A program made the position numbers and the translations under genes. Shown piece by piece: positions 43,640-55,394 of a stretch of DNA of 64,000 bases (position 1 is its first letter; each line of letters starts with the position of its first letter). The DNA comes from Pegoplata infirma (Eukaryota > Arthropoda > Insecta > Diptera > Anthomyiidae): assembly GCA_963921195.1 (NCBI GenBank), contig OY992540.1, positions 135,582,694 to 135,646,693 of the forward strand. Direction: 5' to 3'. The notes under the pieces were generated by a model that was not told the origin of the DNA, ran no database searches, and saw nothing but the letters and a program-made list of their open reading frames with translations.

Positions 43640-44215
43640 TTTACAGAAAAACTAAAATTTGAAGATAACGACTTTAAGTCGGCCTAAGTGGCAATATAGT
43701 ATCTTTGGAAAATGGCAACACCTAACATTTGTGTCTACAAAATATAGACCATGTTCTGGCAAGGTTGCAAAATAAGTACTTAGATCAGAATTGATGAAGG
43801 AGAGGAGGACGAATGATGATTACTAAAAAATTGAATTTATTCACCATAATGCAATTTCACCTTCTTCTGTACGAAAAAACAGCAACAACCACACAAGAAT
43901 TGAAAAACCATGATTTAGTTGATACTTGCTTAACAGCCAACTTAGCGTATCGGTCTACAGTGATCGTACCTAAGAGGCAGTTAATAGCAAAAACATTACA
44001 GATCATGGGTTCAATCCCTGGCGGCTGCGATCTGGTAATAATTTTCACATATAGAATAAAATTGACTATTAACTGAATAAATTTGACATTAAAAGTTTTT
44101 CTGATGATTATAATAACTGGATTATATGAAACTAGTAAAAAACGAACCAGGATGTCTTAAATTTTTAGAAAAATAAATTTTTCTTTCACACCTTTCTCAA
44201 TTCAAACCATATATA
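43640..44215 (+). repeat. Repeat C, second direct copy (longest)
   Basis: Nearly identical to the first copy over about 440 bp (one small indel and few substitutions seen) and extends further left (gataacgactttaagtcgg, tagaccatgttctggcaagg). tRNA-like core at 43933-44038. The reverse copy at 17480-20213 matches this full length. Confidence 0.78.
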
Positions 44216-44250
44216 AAATAAATAGTTGCAAACAGAGTTTGAAGTAACTA

Positions 44251-44768
44251 CCCACTCAGAAATTGCCAACCGTACCAAAAATTTTGTGTTGGTACAATAT
44301 CGGGCTTGCCAAAAATACAACATTGTATAGTGTAAAACAGTTTTACTAAAAATATTGTGTTGGTCCAACTTTGTGTTTACATAAAACACTACACTATAGA
44401 TTATAATTTAAAAGTTTAACATTTTTATTTTTTTAAAAAGTTTTCGATTTACATAAACCTCGACTCTTTTATCTAAGTGAAGACTTAAGTAGTTGCTTTT
44501 TCAACCAATTTGTACAAAATGGGTGCTAAAAAGCACTACATCGATATTTTCAATACATCCCTAAGCAAAAGTTAAATCCAATGTCGTAAATTTGTAAAAT
44601 CAATGTTAACCCAACGTTAAAATAAAAGTCGAGCGATCGTTGGCCACTGTTATCATTTCAACCTCGGAATGACGTCGTAGACTTAGAAACGGGTATGATT
44701 CGCCAACGTTGGTACCGTCGCCGCCAACTTCATTCCAACGTTGGCCCGTTTGTATTTTTCTGACTGGG
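44251..44768. mobile_element. TA-flanked MITE, CCCACTCAGAAA termini
   Basis: 518 bp, CCCACTCAGAAA at left and TTTCTGACTGGG at right, TA on both sides (44249-44250, 44769-44770). Inside are several CCAACGTTGG palindromes (near 44600, 44708 and 44745). No coding region. Confidence 0.75.
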
Positions 44769-44770
44769 TA

Positions 44771-45345
44771 TTTATCATTAGATTATTCGTTTTCGCGAAA
44801 TTTTAAGCTAAAAAGGTGAAACAAATATTGCTTTTTTTTCTGATTGGACTTAATTTTCCAAGTGAATTTGCAAATAAGTATTTATTTTTAACATTCTCAA
44901 TAACTTATTATTTATATTATTGCAAATAAGTACTTACATATTACAATATAAGCCACTAGTTGCTTTTTGGACTAAAGTAATGCAGTGGGTAATGAGTAGT
45001 TGTTATAAGTAATGTAATTGGCAGTCATTACTTTTCACAACACATTACCTAGTTTTTGCTAGCAGTTTTAAGATTCCATTTGAAATCCAAAAAAATCCAC
45101 TCAAAATTCAATGATTTGATTTTAAACTTAAAAACCCTTTTGAAATTAAATTTCTTCGAAAATATCAAAAAATTAAAATAAAAATTTCCAGGGACGATTT
45201 TTTGGGAGGGGCCGGTGGGAGATGTTGGGTGACGTTGGGGGGACGTTGAAATGCCTTCCCCTTGCGTTAGATGTTGTCAAATGAACTTATAATAATTCTT
45301 GCATTAAAAAAAATAAAATTTTATATATCCACGTCCACAAAAGGG
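44771..45345. other. AT-rich DNA with a CCCAGCAAAA-type fragment
   Basis: 44935-45064 resembles the interior and right end of 20214-20936 (taatgcagtgggtaatgag, attacctagtttttgctag). The rest shows nothing I can name. Confidence 0.4.
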
Positions 45346-45354
45346 GGTTAGATC

Positions 45355-45782
45355 AACGACCATAAAAAAATTCTTTATAAGGATACCAAAAAGTTTGTGG
45401 AGGTTACCGATTGAGGTTACCGATTGAGGTTACTGATTGAGGTTACCGATTGAGGTTACCGATTTTGGTTACCGATTTTAGTGGAAGCGGTGGTACCAAA
45501 AATTTTGGTTTCCACTAAAATAATATTTAGTACATTTTTTATTTTTTTTTTTGTTTTTTATTATTTTTTTAATTGTTTTGCAATTTTTCTGACATTTTCT
45601 GATTTTTGAAAAAAAATTTACTTTTTTTGTGGTAGGGGTTATTTTGTACAATACTGCCTAACATATTATGTGGAAAACCTCATTTTCGCTTCCACTAAAA
45701 TCGGTAACCAAAATCGGTAACCTCAATCGGTAACCTCCGCAAACTTTTTGGTATCCTTAAAAAGAATTTTTTTATGGTCGTT
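45355..45782. mobile_element. Foldback MITE with 9-bp target duplication
   Basis: 428 bp with about 80-100-bp inverted arms beginning AACGACCATAAAAAAATTC. A perfect 9-bp duplication GGTTAGATC flanks it (45346-45354, 45783-45791). The left arm contains five tandem 13-bp GGTTACCGATTGA-type units, the right arm fewer. 9-bp duplications are known for Mutator-like and Foldback elements; the family is not settled. Confidence 0.85.
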
Positions 45783-45791
45783 GGTTAGATC

Positions 45792-46920
45792 AAAAAACAA
45801 ATTTTTGTTTATTCCCCCAGGTACAAATTAACGACTTTGAACTTCTTTGACATTAAAATGTTGCATTTGTTTGACAAAAAAACAAAAAAAAAACGTGAAA
45901 CTTGGTGTTTTCAGAGGTTGGTAAAGTTCTTTTGAGGGAAACTTCATCCCCCTGTTCCAATATTGCTTATTCAAGAACTTTTCCAGCCAATAAGCGCACG
46001 GCATGACAAAGTGAGTTTACCCCCTCCCCCTTTCAACTCCATTTCAGATAAAATCAAAAATTCCATCCAAAAACTTTAAATCCGAAAATGTTCAATTTGG
46101 AAGTCAAATTTAAACAAAATATTAAAAAAGTCTAGCAACAGTTTCTAATGCATCATAACCCCACTATATGTAACTTGATGGATGCTTAAATATTATTCAC
46201 ACAATTTTATAACAATTTAAACAATTTGACGTCATTAAACCATTGTATTCAAGAAAAGTTAAATAACGAAACAAATGTTAAACTAAATGTGAAAGTAATG
46301 ATATATGTATGTTATGTATGTATGTATTATAAATGTCTAAATATACACATGTGTATAGGTCTATAGAGTAGGCTGAAACAGAAAAAAATAAAACATTTTG
46401 GAACCCAAAAGATGCACCACTTTGTGGTACAGGGTATAATGTTTGAACTTGGGACCCATTTTTCGGTAAACAATGGTATTATATGGACGGTTGTGACCGA
46501 CTACAATTTCTTACTTGTTGTTTATAAGATGAGGTGACACGCCCATTACTTCACTTTTGCCCATATTTACTGCAGATCTTACGAAAGTCATTGTTACATT
46601 TATTGTCAAATTTCAGTAATTTTTCTTATTTACTATGAACCGAGTTAAAGCATTTAGTAGTTTTAGGTTATACTAAAGATGCCAGGTCTTCTTTGTCAAA
46701 TACCAACTTCAAAGGGAAAACGTTGATACATTTAGGGACAAAAAATAGTTTACGAGAATTGTACAAAATCAGACAATTTGAAAAAATTAGAAAAATTCTA
46801 AAAACATTGGCTAGAAATGTACTTTTTCCATTGCGACAAATGTTCACTAATTTATTTATAATGTTTTTTAAACTTTAGTAATACTATTTTTTCTCTATTT
46901 TAATGATTTTTTTTTTTTAA
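45792..46920. other. AT-rich DNA, small repeats only
   Basis: A TATG/TATGT microsatellite at about 46303-46330 and a fragment with gcaccactttgtggtacagggta at 46412-46440. No coding region I can support. Confidence 0.5.
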
Positions 46921-47209
46921 TTCAACGTCCGAAAAAGGGGCGGGTCAAAAAAACAAAATTTCCTAGCGCCCTGTGTCTACGTGCAGGACTTTGAACTCCA
47001 GCTGACATTTGTTTTTCAAATATGCAAGAAAAAACTGTAAAAAATTGCGTTTTTTTAGAGGTTGGTTTAGTTCTTTTTTGCCCTTTATCTGATTTTGCCC
47101 ATTTCCGAAAACTTAACCGGCCTATTACCATGAGACATATTCGTGTTTTATACAGACGGACGGACATTCATATTATGACTTAAAATTGATCATGGATCAA
47201 TAATATATA
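46921..47209 (+). repeat. Dispersed repeat A-like fragment
   Basis: Ends tacagacggacggacattc, ttgatcatggatcaataatata. It is cut by the Tc1-type element and resumes for a short stretch at 48847. Confidence 0.55.
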
Positions 47210-48846
47210 CAGTGACGAGCAAAAGTGTAACAGGTTTCACATTGCTTAGATAATCTGCTCTATAATTTAAACTACACAAGATAAAGTATTGAAGTTTTTT
47301 GATAATTTTATTAGTTAATTGATCAGAATTTATAAACATTATCGAAATATGCTGTAAAATTTTTTATAAAAAAAATATAGTAAAAATTTCATAAAAAGGC
47401 AAGTGTTACATTATTGCACTCATGATTTTTCTACATAAATCTTTAGAACAACTTTTATATTTCGCGCATATAGACCCGGATTTTGCAATTTTTTTATAAA
47501 ACATAATAAATAACATAAAAATAATTCATTTGTTGAAAAGAAATTTTGGCTAAACATTTTTTTTAACTCAAAAGTACGTCCTTTTAACGATTTTAGGAGA
47601 GCCACACGTATTACTCAAGCTTAGAATATACAGACATTATTTTTTTGGAATGGCGTTTATATCCAGCGATAGTAGAGCCCATTTATAATCAAATTCATAA
47701 GTGGTGTGTTTATTTTGCAATTAATACAATTTTTTTATTGGGTACTCAATTTGGGTTTTTGGCGGAATTTCAAATATTTTTGCAGATATTCAAAATTTTT
47801 CGGATGAATACGAGCCAATTCTGGCCGATGATGATTTTTCTATATTCGGTCTTAAATATATCATTAATTAAAATCATCAGTAGATTGACAATATTGTTAT
47901 AAAGAATGTAGTTATTATTAAATCCCTATTTAAAATTATTGTTTGGGGTACCTAAATTGAATTAGTGAATTTCGTCCAATAACAAGAGCAGCAAAAGACT
48001 TTTATTTATTAAACATTATTTATTTTTGTTCTTCTGAAAAAATTAACTCCAAAGATTGCGTTCTGATTCGATAATTTCACACTATGGCACTACCCCGAGT
48101 ATAATGTCCAAAACCACGAAATGTGATAGTGGTTTTAAATGGCATAAACCCATTCTTAACAAAATTTATGATCAACTGGTGATATAACTTGTTGATTTAT
48201 TTACGGCTGAATTAAGAAAACACTTCTTGAGGCAAAATTGGCCTTTTTCAGCCGAAAAATGTCGAATTTCGGCAAAAATATTTGAAATTACTCCAGAAAC
48301 CCAACCCCAGTACACAATAACTTTTTTTTTACTAATAGCAAAAGCAACAATCCATTTACGAAATTTTTTATAAATGGTCTCTATTATCGCCTGATATAAA
48401 CACCATTCAAAAAAAATAATTTCTGCAAATTCTTAGCTTGATAAATATGCGTGGTTCCCCAAAAAACGTAAAAAGGACGGACTTTTGAGTTAAAAATAAT
48501 GTTTACCCAAAATTTCTTTTCAACAAATGAATTATTTTTATGTTATTCATTAAGTTTTATAAAAAAATTGCAAAGTCCGGGTCTATATGCGCGAAATATA
48601 AAAGTTGTCCTAAAGATTTATGTAGAAAAATCATGAGTGCAATAATGTAACACTTGCCTTTTTATGGAACTTTTACTATATTTTTTTTATAAAAAATTTT
48701 ACAGCATATTTCGATAATGTTTATAAATTCTGATCAATTAACTAATAAAATTATCAAAAAACTTCAATACTTTATCCTGTGTAGTTTAAAATATAGAGCA
48801 GATTATCTAAGCAATGTGAACCCTGTTACACTTTTGCTCGTCACTG
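47210..48846. mobile_element. Tc1-type element with about 380-bp inverted arms
   Basis: 1,637 bp. Ends CAGTGACGAGCAAAAGTG and its complement, TA on both sides (47208-47209, 48847-48848). Left arm 47210-47590 and right arm 48466-48846 pair along nearly all their length. The 870-bp centre has no convincing transposase. Confidence 0.88.
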
Positions 48847-48879
48847 TATATATACATATATTAGAGTTCGTTTGGTGAC

Positions 48880-49800
48880 TACGTCACTTCATGTGTGTAT
48901 CGGATATCATCATTTTTTTAAATGATTTAGAGGAGCTAAAAAGAATGCCGGTATTTTTTTTTGAAAAATTTTCGCTCCTTTGGGTGGTTCAAAGCATCTG
49001 AAAACGCGGATTTTGAGCTGATTTTTCTGCAGAGAAAAAAATGCTGAAGATATTGAAAATCTGATTTCACCAGTCGATTCTACATCAAAAATTAATACAA
49101 TAGCAGTTTTTTGAACTCTTAAAAAAAGTTCCAATAACCCACAGCAGGGGGCGGAAAATCGAGTTTTAAAAAAAAAAATATATATAAATATTTTTTTGAT
49201 CATGCACGATGAAGACGCAGTTTTTGCTAAAAAAAATTGGTACAAAAAGCACCTTTCTATCACAACCCATTAAAAAGTTATAAGGCTTCAAAGTATTTTT
49301 ACTAATGGCAAAATTATAAAACACTGATCGAAATTTGAAAAATTTTTGGATGGGTCAGCCGTCTGGACACACGTTTTCGATTTTCCTCTCAATGCTGATT
49401 CCTAATCTGGTTTCCAAAATGTTCCGTAACGTCAGGTTTTTGAGATAATTTAGGTCAAAGTTCGCAAAAAACGCATTTTTGTGCATTATTGAGAGCATTT
49501 TTTTGTGATGTTTTTGGATGATATTCTGGGATCGTAAAACTTATTTTCGATTAACATTTCGATGCTGATTCTGAATCTAGTTTTCGAATTTTTTATCACG
49601 TCATGTTTTCGAGAAAATTGAAGTCAAAGTTCTCAAAAAACATGTTTTTGTTCATTTTTGAGAGCTTATAACTTTTTAACGGGTTGTGATAGAACGGAAA
49701 ATTTGGAACCATTTTGTTAAGCTGAAAATGCACTTTAATTGTGCATATTTAAAAAAATAATTTAAAAAGAAAATGGAAACACCTTATATTTCCGCCCTCT
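48880..49800. repeat. Unassigned DNA with a roughly 170-bp direct duplication
   Basis: Two related units at about 49370-49500 and 49540-49665 (cgatgctgattctgaatct / gtcaaagttc(g/t)caaaaaac / ttgagagc). A relative of one unit lies at about 54230-54330. No gene. Confidence 0.5.
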
Positions 49801-49804
49801 CTGG

Positions 49805-50590
49805 TGTGTTAGAGTTAGAGCGGTTGGAGAAAATTTAAAAAAATGTCGTTTAGTGTGGGAGCCTCCTTAGAAATTGGAGATAGGGTATTAGTATGTTCCA
49901 AAGAAATGTTAAGACGTAAAAATTAATGGGGGTCAGTCTTATAAATGACCCCTCTATGACGCACCATTGGAGCAGTAGAAATGATTTTAAGATTGGAAAA
50001 TTACAATAAAATTTTTTCAAAAAATTTTAAAAATAGTATTAAGCGTTATCCCACGATCTTCCTGGGCAAAAAATTTGTAGAATCGATAGAAGTTTTACAC
50101 AAAAAAATTTCAAAAAAATCGAAGAGTACAAACATGTTCAAAAATAAGATTTAAATTTTAAAACTTAAAGGCCCTTACCACAAGAAAACAAAAAGTCTAT
50201 TTTAACAAAAGTTTTATTTTAAATTTCAAATTTTCAATACATTTTTTGAAAGTCGATTTTAAAAACAAAAACAATTTGTATGGAAATAAAATTAAAAGCT
50301 CATTTTAAATTTATTTTATTTTCTTGTGGTAAAGCTAAAAAATTTTAAAACTTCAAAAATTTTGAAAAAAAAAATTTAAATTCGGACCATTATTGAAGAA
50401 GTTATAAGTAAAAAAAGTTTGAGTAAAGGAACAAACTACCAATTTTTAAAAATTCGATATTTTTGAACGAGTCATCAAAAAAATCTGAAAATTTACCACG
50501 AAGGAGTTTTCGAAGGGTACTAAAAACTGTAAACAAATTGGGAAAATCTAAAAATAAAAATTCAAAGTGTCCGATTTGACTTGGAATGCC
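49805..50590 (-). repeat. Foldback repeat, right arm
   Basis: From gttagagcggttggagaaaatt to gacttggaatgcccc, with the family's landmarks in reverse. About 150 bp of extra sequence (50175-50335, with its own inverted pair cccttaccacaagaaaa / ttttcttgtggtaaag) is inserted in the middle. Confidence 0.75.
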
Positions 50591-50975
50591 CCATATACTT
50601 TATGGGGTCCCCAACCGATATTTTTATTCGTTTTAAACGGAATGACAAAGTAAGTATACCCGCATACTGTGGTAGGAGGGTATAAAAATATGTAAGAAGA
50701 AACAACAGTGATAGTGTTAAATTCGGCTATGCCGAATAAAAAATAAAGATTGAAATTTTTTACAGGTTGGTTTAGTTCTTCAGGGGGAACTTTTTTCCCC
50801 CTGATCCTATTTAGCCAATTTCCTAACTTAACCAGCCTATAACCATAAGACATATTCGTTCCAAACTCCAGGAGTCTAGCTCTTTTAGTTTGGATTACAT
50901 TGCGTTTTCCACAAACGGACGGATGGACGGACATTTACAGAACATCTTAGAATCGATCATGGATCAATTATATAT
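50591..50975 (-). repeat. Dispersed repeat A-like copy
   Basis: atatactttatggggtccccaaccg, aaacggaatgacaaagtaag, ggagggtataaaaat, ttcggctatgccgaa, then cggacggatggacggac and gatcatggatcaattatatat. It sits between two foldback arms. Confidence 0.65.
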
Positions 50976-51868
50976 GGGGCATTCCATGTGAAATCGGACA
51001 CTTTGAAAAACTTTTTTTTTAGATTTTCCCAATTTGTTTACAGTTTTTAGCACCCTTTGAAAACTCCTTCGTGGTAAATTTTCAGATTTTTTTGATGACC
51101 CGTTCAAAAGATATCGAATTTTTAAAAATTGGTAGTTTGTTCCTTTACTCAAACTTCTTTTAATCATAACTTCTTCAATAATTATCCAAATTTCAATTTT
51201 TTTTTTTCAAAATTTTTGTTTTTTTAAGTACTTTCTAAAAAAAAATTCCAAAAAATTCTTAAAAGCGCTCTACATAGTATGCGATTTTTAAGTTTTAAAA
51301 TTTAAATCTCATTATTACTATTTTTAAAAATTTTTTGAAAAAAATTTATTGTAATTTTCCAATCTTAAAATCAATTCTACTGCTCCAATGGTGCGTCATA
51401 GAGGGGTCATTTATAAGACCGACAATCATTAATTTTTACGTCTTAACATTTCTTTGGAACAAACTAATACCCTATCTTCAATTTCTAAGGGGGCTTCCAC
51501 ACAAAACGCAATTTTTTAAAATTTGCTCCAACTGCTCTAACTGCCCAAATAGTGCCCTTAGAGCAACAAAATGTATGACCGACCCACAATATTTTTTTAG
51601 TCCAAACATTTTCTTTGAACACACCTACCCTCTATCTTTAACTGTTAAGGCGGTCCCCATACATTTTTTTTTTATTTTTTGTAAATTTGTTTTATTTAAT
51701 CAGCTTCTACCGGTCCAATGGTGCTTCCGAAAGGGGTCATTAGTGAGACCGACCCCCATTTATTTTACCCTACAACATTTTTTTAAAACATACCTACGCC
51801 CTAACTCCACTCCCTATGTAATTTTGAATCGTAGCCTACTTAGGGAGTAGAGATAGGACGTACATAGG
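50976..51868 (+). repeat. Foldback repeat, complete left arm and loop
   Basis: From ggggcattccatgtgaaatcgg to cttagggagtagagatagg. This is the best reference for the left arm. The loop is at about 51800-51845; the right arm starts and is cut at once by the element at 51871, resuming only at 53568-53617. Confidence 0.8.
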
Positions 51869-51870
51869 TA

Positions 51871-53567
51871 CACTCAAAAAAAAAAGTTTGTAAATTTACA
51901 AGTAAAAGGTCTTGTAATTCTATTTTACTAATATTTTTGTCTTTTTACAAAAATTGTTGTATATTTAATAAAACGAAAACTACAGTTTGCTTTGTAATTT
52001 TACTATTATATGTTGGTAAATTTATTTTACAATTTTTTTAGGTAAATTTACAAAAAAGTGAATTATTTTACAAATTAAAAAAATATTACAAGGTGTTTAG
52101 TTTTTTTACACAAGAAAACTGTAATTGTACAACATAATTTTACTTGATGTTATTTAGTCTTTTTACCAAAAAAATGTTCTATTACAAATATTTTTAAAAT
52201 CGTTTACAAGGTTTTCAGTTTGAAATGTATGTATTGAAAAGTACAAAATTCCAATATAATTTTAAAAAACTTATTTTATTACTAGAATTAATGTTGTTTT
52301 ACAAAATAAAATTAATTATTCAACAATAGGACACGCAAAAATTTTCTAAGTTCAGATTTTTTTTTTGCGTTTTGGAGTAAAAAATTTAGTTAAAAATAAT
52401 TTTTTATAAATTATTTTTACACCATTTTTTTGGTAATTTGCGTTAAGTAAAATACCACAATTTTTATGTGTTTCTACTTTATAATTGTTCTAGTTTTTTT
52501 TTGTATTTTTACCATTTTTTTTTGGTGATTTTACCATATTTTTTTGGTATTTTTTTTTAAATTTGGTACCTAAAATGTCAATAGAAAGCTGCCAATTATG
52601 AAAAATCAAATTTTTCTTATTTTAACTGGTACTTAAATATCCAATCTACAATATCCAAAATTTTTTTTCCCGATTTTTTAAAAATACTTGTGAAAATAAT
52701 TAAAAATTCAAAAAAAAAAATTGTTATTTTTTTACTAATTTTTCCTGAAAATATAAGAAATTTCTTGTGTAGCCTCCTTCGCAATTCTCATATGTTCTAC
52801 TTAAGAAAAACGAAATGTCGAAAAAAAATAAAAAAGTGCAGTGTTATACATTAAAAAGTTTGTTAAAAGTGTTCAAGTAAAAAAAAAAAATCATTTCAGG
52901 TTGTTGAAGTACTACTCCAGCGGCCGAAGAAGGAAAAATGAGATGCACCAATGGAAAAAAAACCTTTAAATTTACAAAACAAATCTGTAAATAAACCAAA
53001 TTTTTTTGTAAATTTACAAAACAAATAAGAAAATTTAAAAAAAAAAATTGTATACTTACAGAAAAAAGTTGTAATCTTACAAAAATGAAGTAGAAAATAC
53101 AAAAACAATATTGTAAATTTACAAATTTTATGGTTAAACTACTGTTTTTACGGCAAAAAAATAAGGAAAAATTGTAGATATACAATAAAAATTGTAAATT
53201 TACCACTTTTTATTGTAAATATACAAGTTTTTTGCATAAAAAACAGTAGTTTAACCAAATAATTTGTTAATCTATAATTTATTTTTTTCATTTTCTATTT
53301 TTCCTTGTAAAATAACAACCTTTTTCTGTAAGTTTACAATTTTGTTTTGTAAATTTACCAAATTTTTTGCAAATTTACAAAAAAAATGTTCACCTCGAAG
53401 ATGATATTTTACAAAAAAAATTGTAAATTTACATTTTCTTTTGTTAAATCAATTTACAAATTATCCCCGTAACTTTACGGGGATTCTTGCTAGTACATAT
53501 TTTACAAAACCTGCCCCGTAAAATCACGGGGATTTTATGTCATTTTACAAACTTTTTTTTTTTAGTG
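51871..53567. mobile_element. 1.7-kb TA-flanked element, CACTCAAAAAAAAAAGTTTG termini
   Basis: 1,697 bp. Left CACTCAAAAAAAAAAGTTTG, right CAAACTTTTTTTTTTTAGTG, TA on both sides (51869-51870, 53568-53569); the empty site gtaggtatgtttta is seen at 35224-35237. Interior is mostly tgtaaatttaca stretches. Near the right end are two GC-rich hairpins, ccccgtaactttacgggg and ccccgtaaaatcacgggg. No transposase; minus-strand frames here are low-complexity. Confidence 0.85.
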
Positions 53568-53700
53568 TATGTTTTAAAAAAATGTTGTAGGGTAAAAATA
53601 AATGGGGGTCGGTCTCATTATGGGGTCCAAGACCGATATTTCGATGCGTTACAAACGGAATGACATAGTGAGTATACCACCATACTGTGGGGGTCGAAAA
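53568..53700. repeat. Foldback arm stub joined to repeat A end
   Basis: tatgttttaaaaaaatgttgtaggg, atgggggtcggtctcatt, then straight into atggggtccaagaccgatatttcg and cggaatgacatagtgag. Most of the right arm is deleted. Confidence 0.65.
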
Positions 53701-54479
53701 GCTTTTTTTTTATTTTTTGTAAAAATTAATTAGAATCTTCAACAAAATATATAAAAAATTTAGAAAGTTCAAAAATATTCTGAAAATCGCTAAAAAAAAA
53801 AAACCTAAAAGTTTTTGGAATATTAAAAAAATATGTAAAAATCAAAAAATTTCGGAAAACATTAAAAATAAAAATTCAGCCAAATTAGAAAAAGATCAAG
53901 AAAATTAAAAAAAAAAACAACAAAGAAGTTTTAAAATCCGAAAATTTTTGAAAAATTTAAAAAAAAATTAAAAATTATAAAGAAAAAGAAAAAGAAAAAG
54001 AAAACAATCAAATTTGGAAGTTTTTAAAAATTTGGACAAATCAAAACAAGATAAGAACAAATAAAAAAAATATAAATTAAAATTTGTTTAGAATTGATTA
54101 AGAATCATATTTTGCTACTTTACACACCGGTTAACGGTTGGCAAACAGATTAAGAATATGAGAAATCTAAAAAAAGGATGTTGTAAAGCACAGCTTCTCA
54201 CTAACTTTTGCTTTAAAATTTCACAAACAAAGCTCTTAAAAATGCACAATAATACGTTTTTGTGAACTTTGCCTTTAGTTTTCTCAAAAACCTAACGTTC
54301 TAGAAAAATTTGGAACCCAGAGTTGAAAAGTTAATAAAAAACGAACTGTCAGATCACAGACTCAGCTAAAAAACTTTACAAATCAGTGATGGGGCATCCC
54401 GGGAAATTAACAACTGCACAGTGATTACGGAGGGCCCTTAAGTGATGGAAAAATTGCATTTCTTTAATAAAAGTATTTG
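53701..54479. other. A-rich DNA, no gene seen
   Basis: Very A-rich low-complexity sequence at 53701-54110; 54230-54330 resembles the duplicated unit near 49.4-49.6 kb. Nothing else. Confidence 0.5.
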
Positions 54480-54481
54480 TA

Positions 54482-55377
54482 CAGGGTGGTCAAATAACAA
54501 GTATCTTTTTAAAACATGCAATGAAATGAACAATACTCAATAGTTTTGGAACCTTATGGCTTTATTTGAAAGAGCAAATATTCCCATTATTTATGGCAAA
54601 CGACTTCATTCATGCGGCTGCCTGGGTTAGCTCCGCAGTAGCTCATCCTCGGCACCCATTTTTGTAATGTTTCTGGTTCTATCTCACGAATGGCTTGAAC
54701 GATATTCGTCGAAAGGGCCTAGAACATTTCTGGATTTCCCATGTTGCATGAATCTTTAACGAGACCCCTCAAAAACATCTCTAAAGGTTTTAATCGGCAG
54801 CTCTGAAGTGATCAATTGTCACCGCGAATATGGCTAAAAACACGATTTCCGAACTATGTGCGCAAAATATCGATTGTTTGATGGACTGTGGGACATATTG
54901 CGACATCCTTCTGAAAATAAAAGTCATCCAAGTTGATATATTCTAATACGGCCAACAAAAAGTCGGTAATCATGGCTCTGTAGCGCTCATCTTTGACGAA
55001 AATGGGGTTTTCAGCTGTATTTTTGAAAATATTGTGTAATGATGCCGATACTCAAATCCTATAGATGAATTGGATTCTTGACAATACCGTGCGAGTTTTA
55101 CGATCCCAAGATGTAGCAATTTGTTTGTTAACATAACCTCATTTGAGTGCTTTATTTCGGTTAAAAACTTTTTTTTTAAAAAACGTGCAGTTTGGCAGCG
55201 CAGTACTGCGCTACAACGCAATACAGCGGAGCAAGCCGAGGAACCATCAATGAAGTCGTTTGCCATAAAAGATGGGAATGTGTGCTCTTTCAAATATAGC
55301 CATAACATTCCAAAAAAAGTTGAGTATTGATAATTTTATTGCATTTTTAAAAAGATACTTTTTATTGGACCACCCCT
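54482..55377 (-). mobile_element. Mariner-type element, decayed
   Basis: 896 bp. Ends CAGGGTGGTCAAATA and, complemented from the right, AGGGGTGGTCCAATA, continuing as AAGTATCTTTTTAAAA on both sides. TA flanks (54480-54481, 55378-55379). Carries a transposase relic on the minus strand. Confidence 0.8.
54570..55010 (-). pseudogene. Mariner-family transposase relic
   Basis: Minus-strand reading gives YRAMITDFLLAVLEYINLDD, FYFQKDVAICPTVHQTIDIL, RVFSHIRGDN, then AIREIEPETLQKWVPRM and NPGSRMNEVV. This is the C-terminal half of a mariner-like DDE/D transposase of the type with FQQDGATCHTA; the Asp of that motif is kept (QKD) but stops interrupt it. Dead. Confidence 0.75.
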
Positions 55378-55394
55378 TATATTAAATTTTCTGA

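Noticed and set aside
43179..44076. Two matching 87-88-residue frames
   Set aside because: Identical only because they lie in duplicated repeat C; they cross the tRNA-like core and look non-coding.
47645..47902. Transposase remnant in the centre of the 47-49 kb element
   Set aside because: The WRLYPA start hinted at a Tc1 WPAQSPDLNP motif, but nothing around it supports this.
52844..53206. Phe-rich membrane-like frames here and at 57759-57968
   Set aside because: Translations of tgtaaatttaca low-complexity DNA in the 1.7-kb elements, not proteins.
54970..55308. 112-residue minus-strand frame with CSAVLR repeats
   Set aside because: Comes from a short tandem repeat (gcgcagtactgcgc) inside the mariner element and does not match the transposase.
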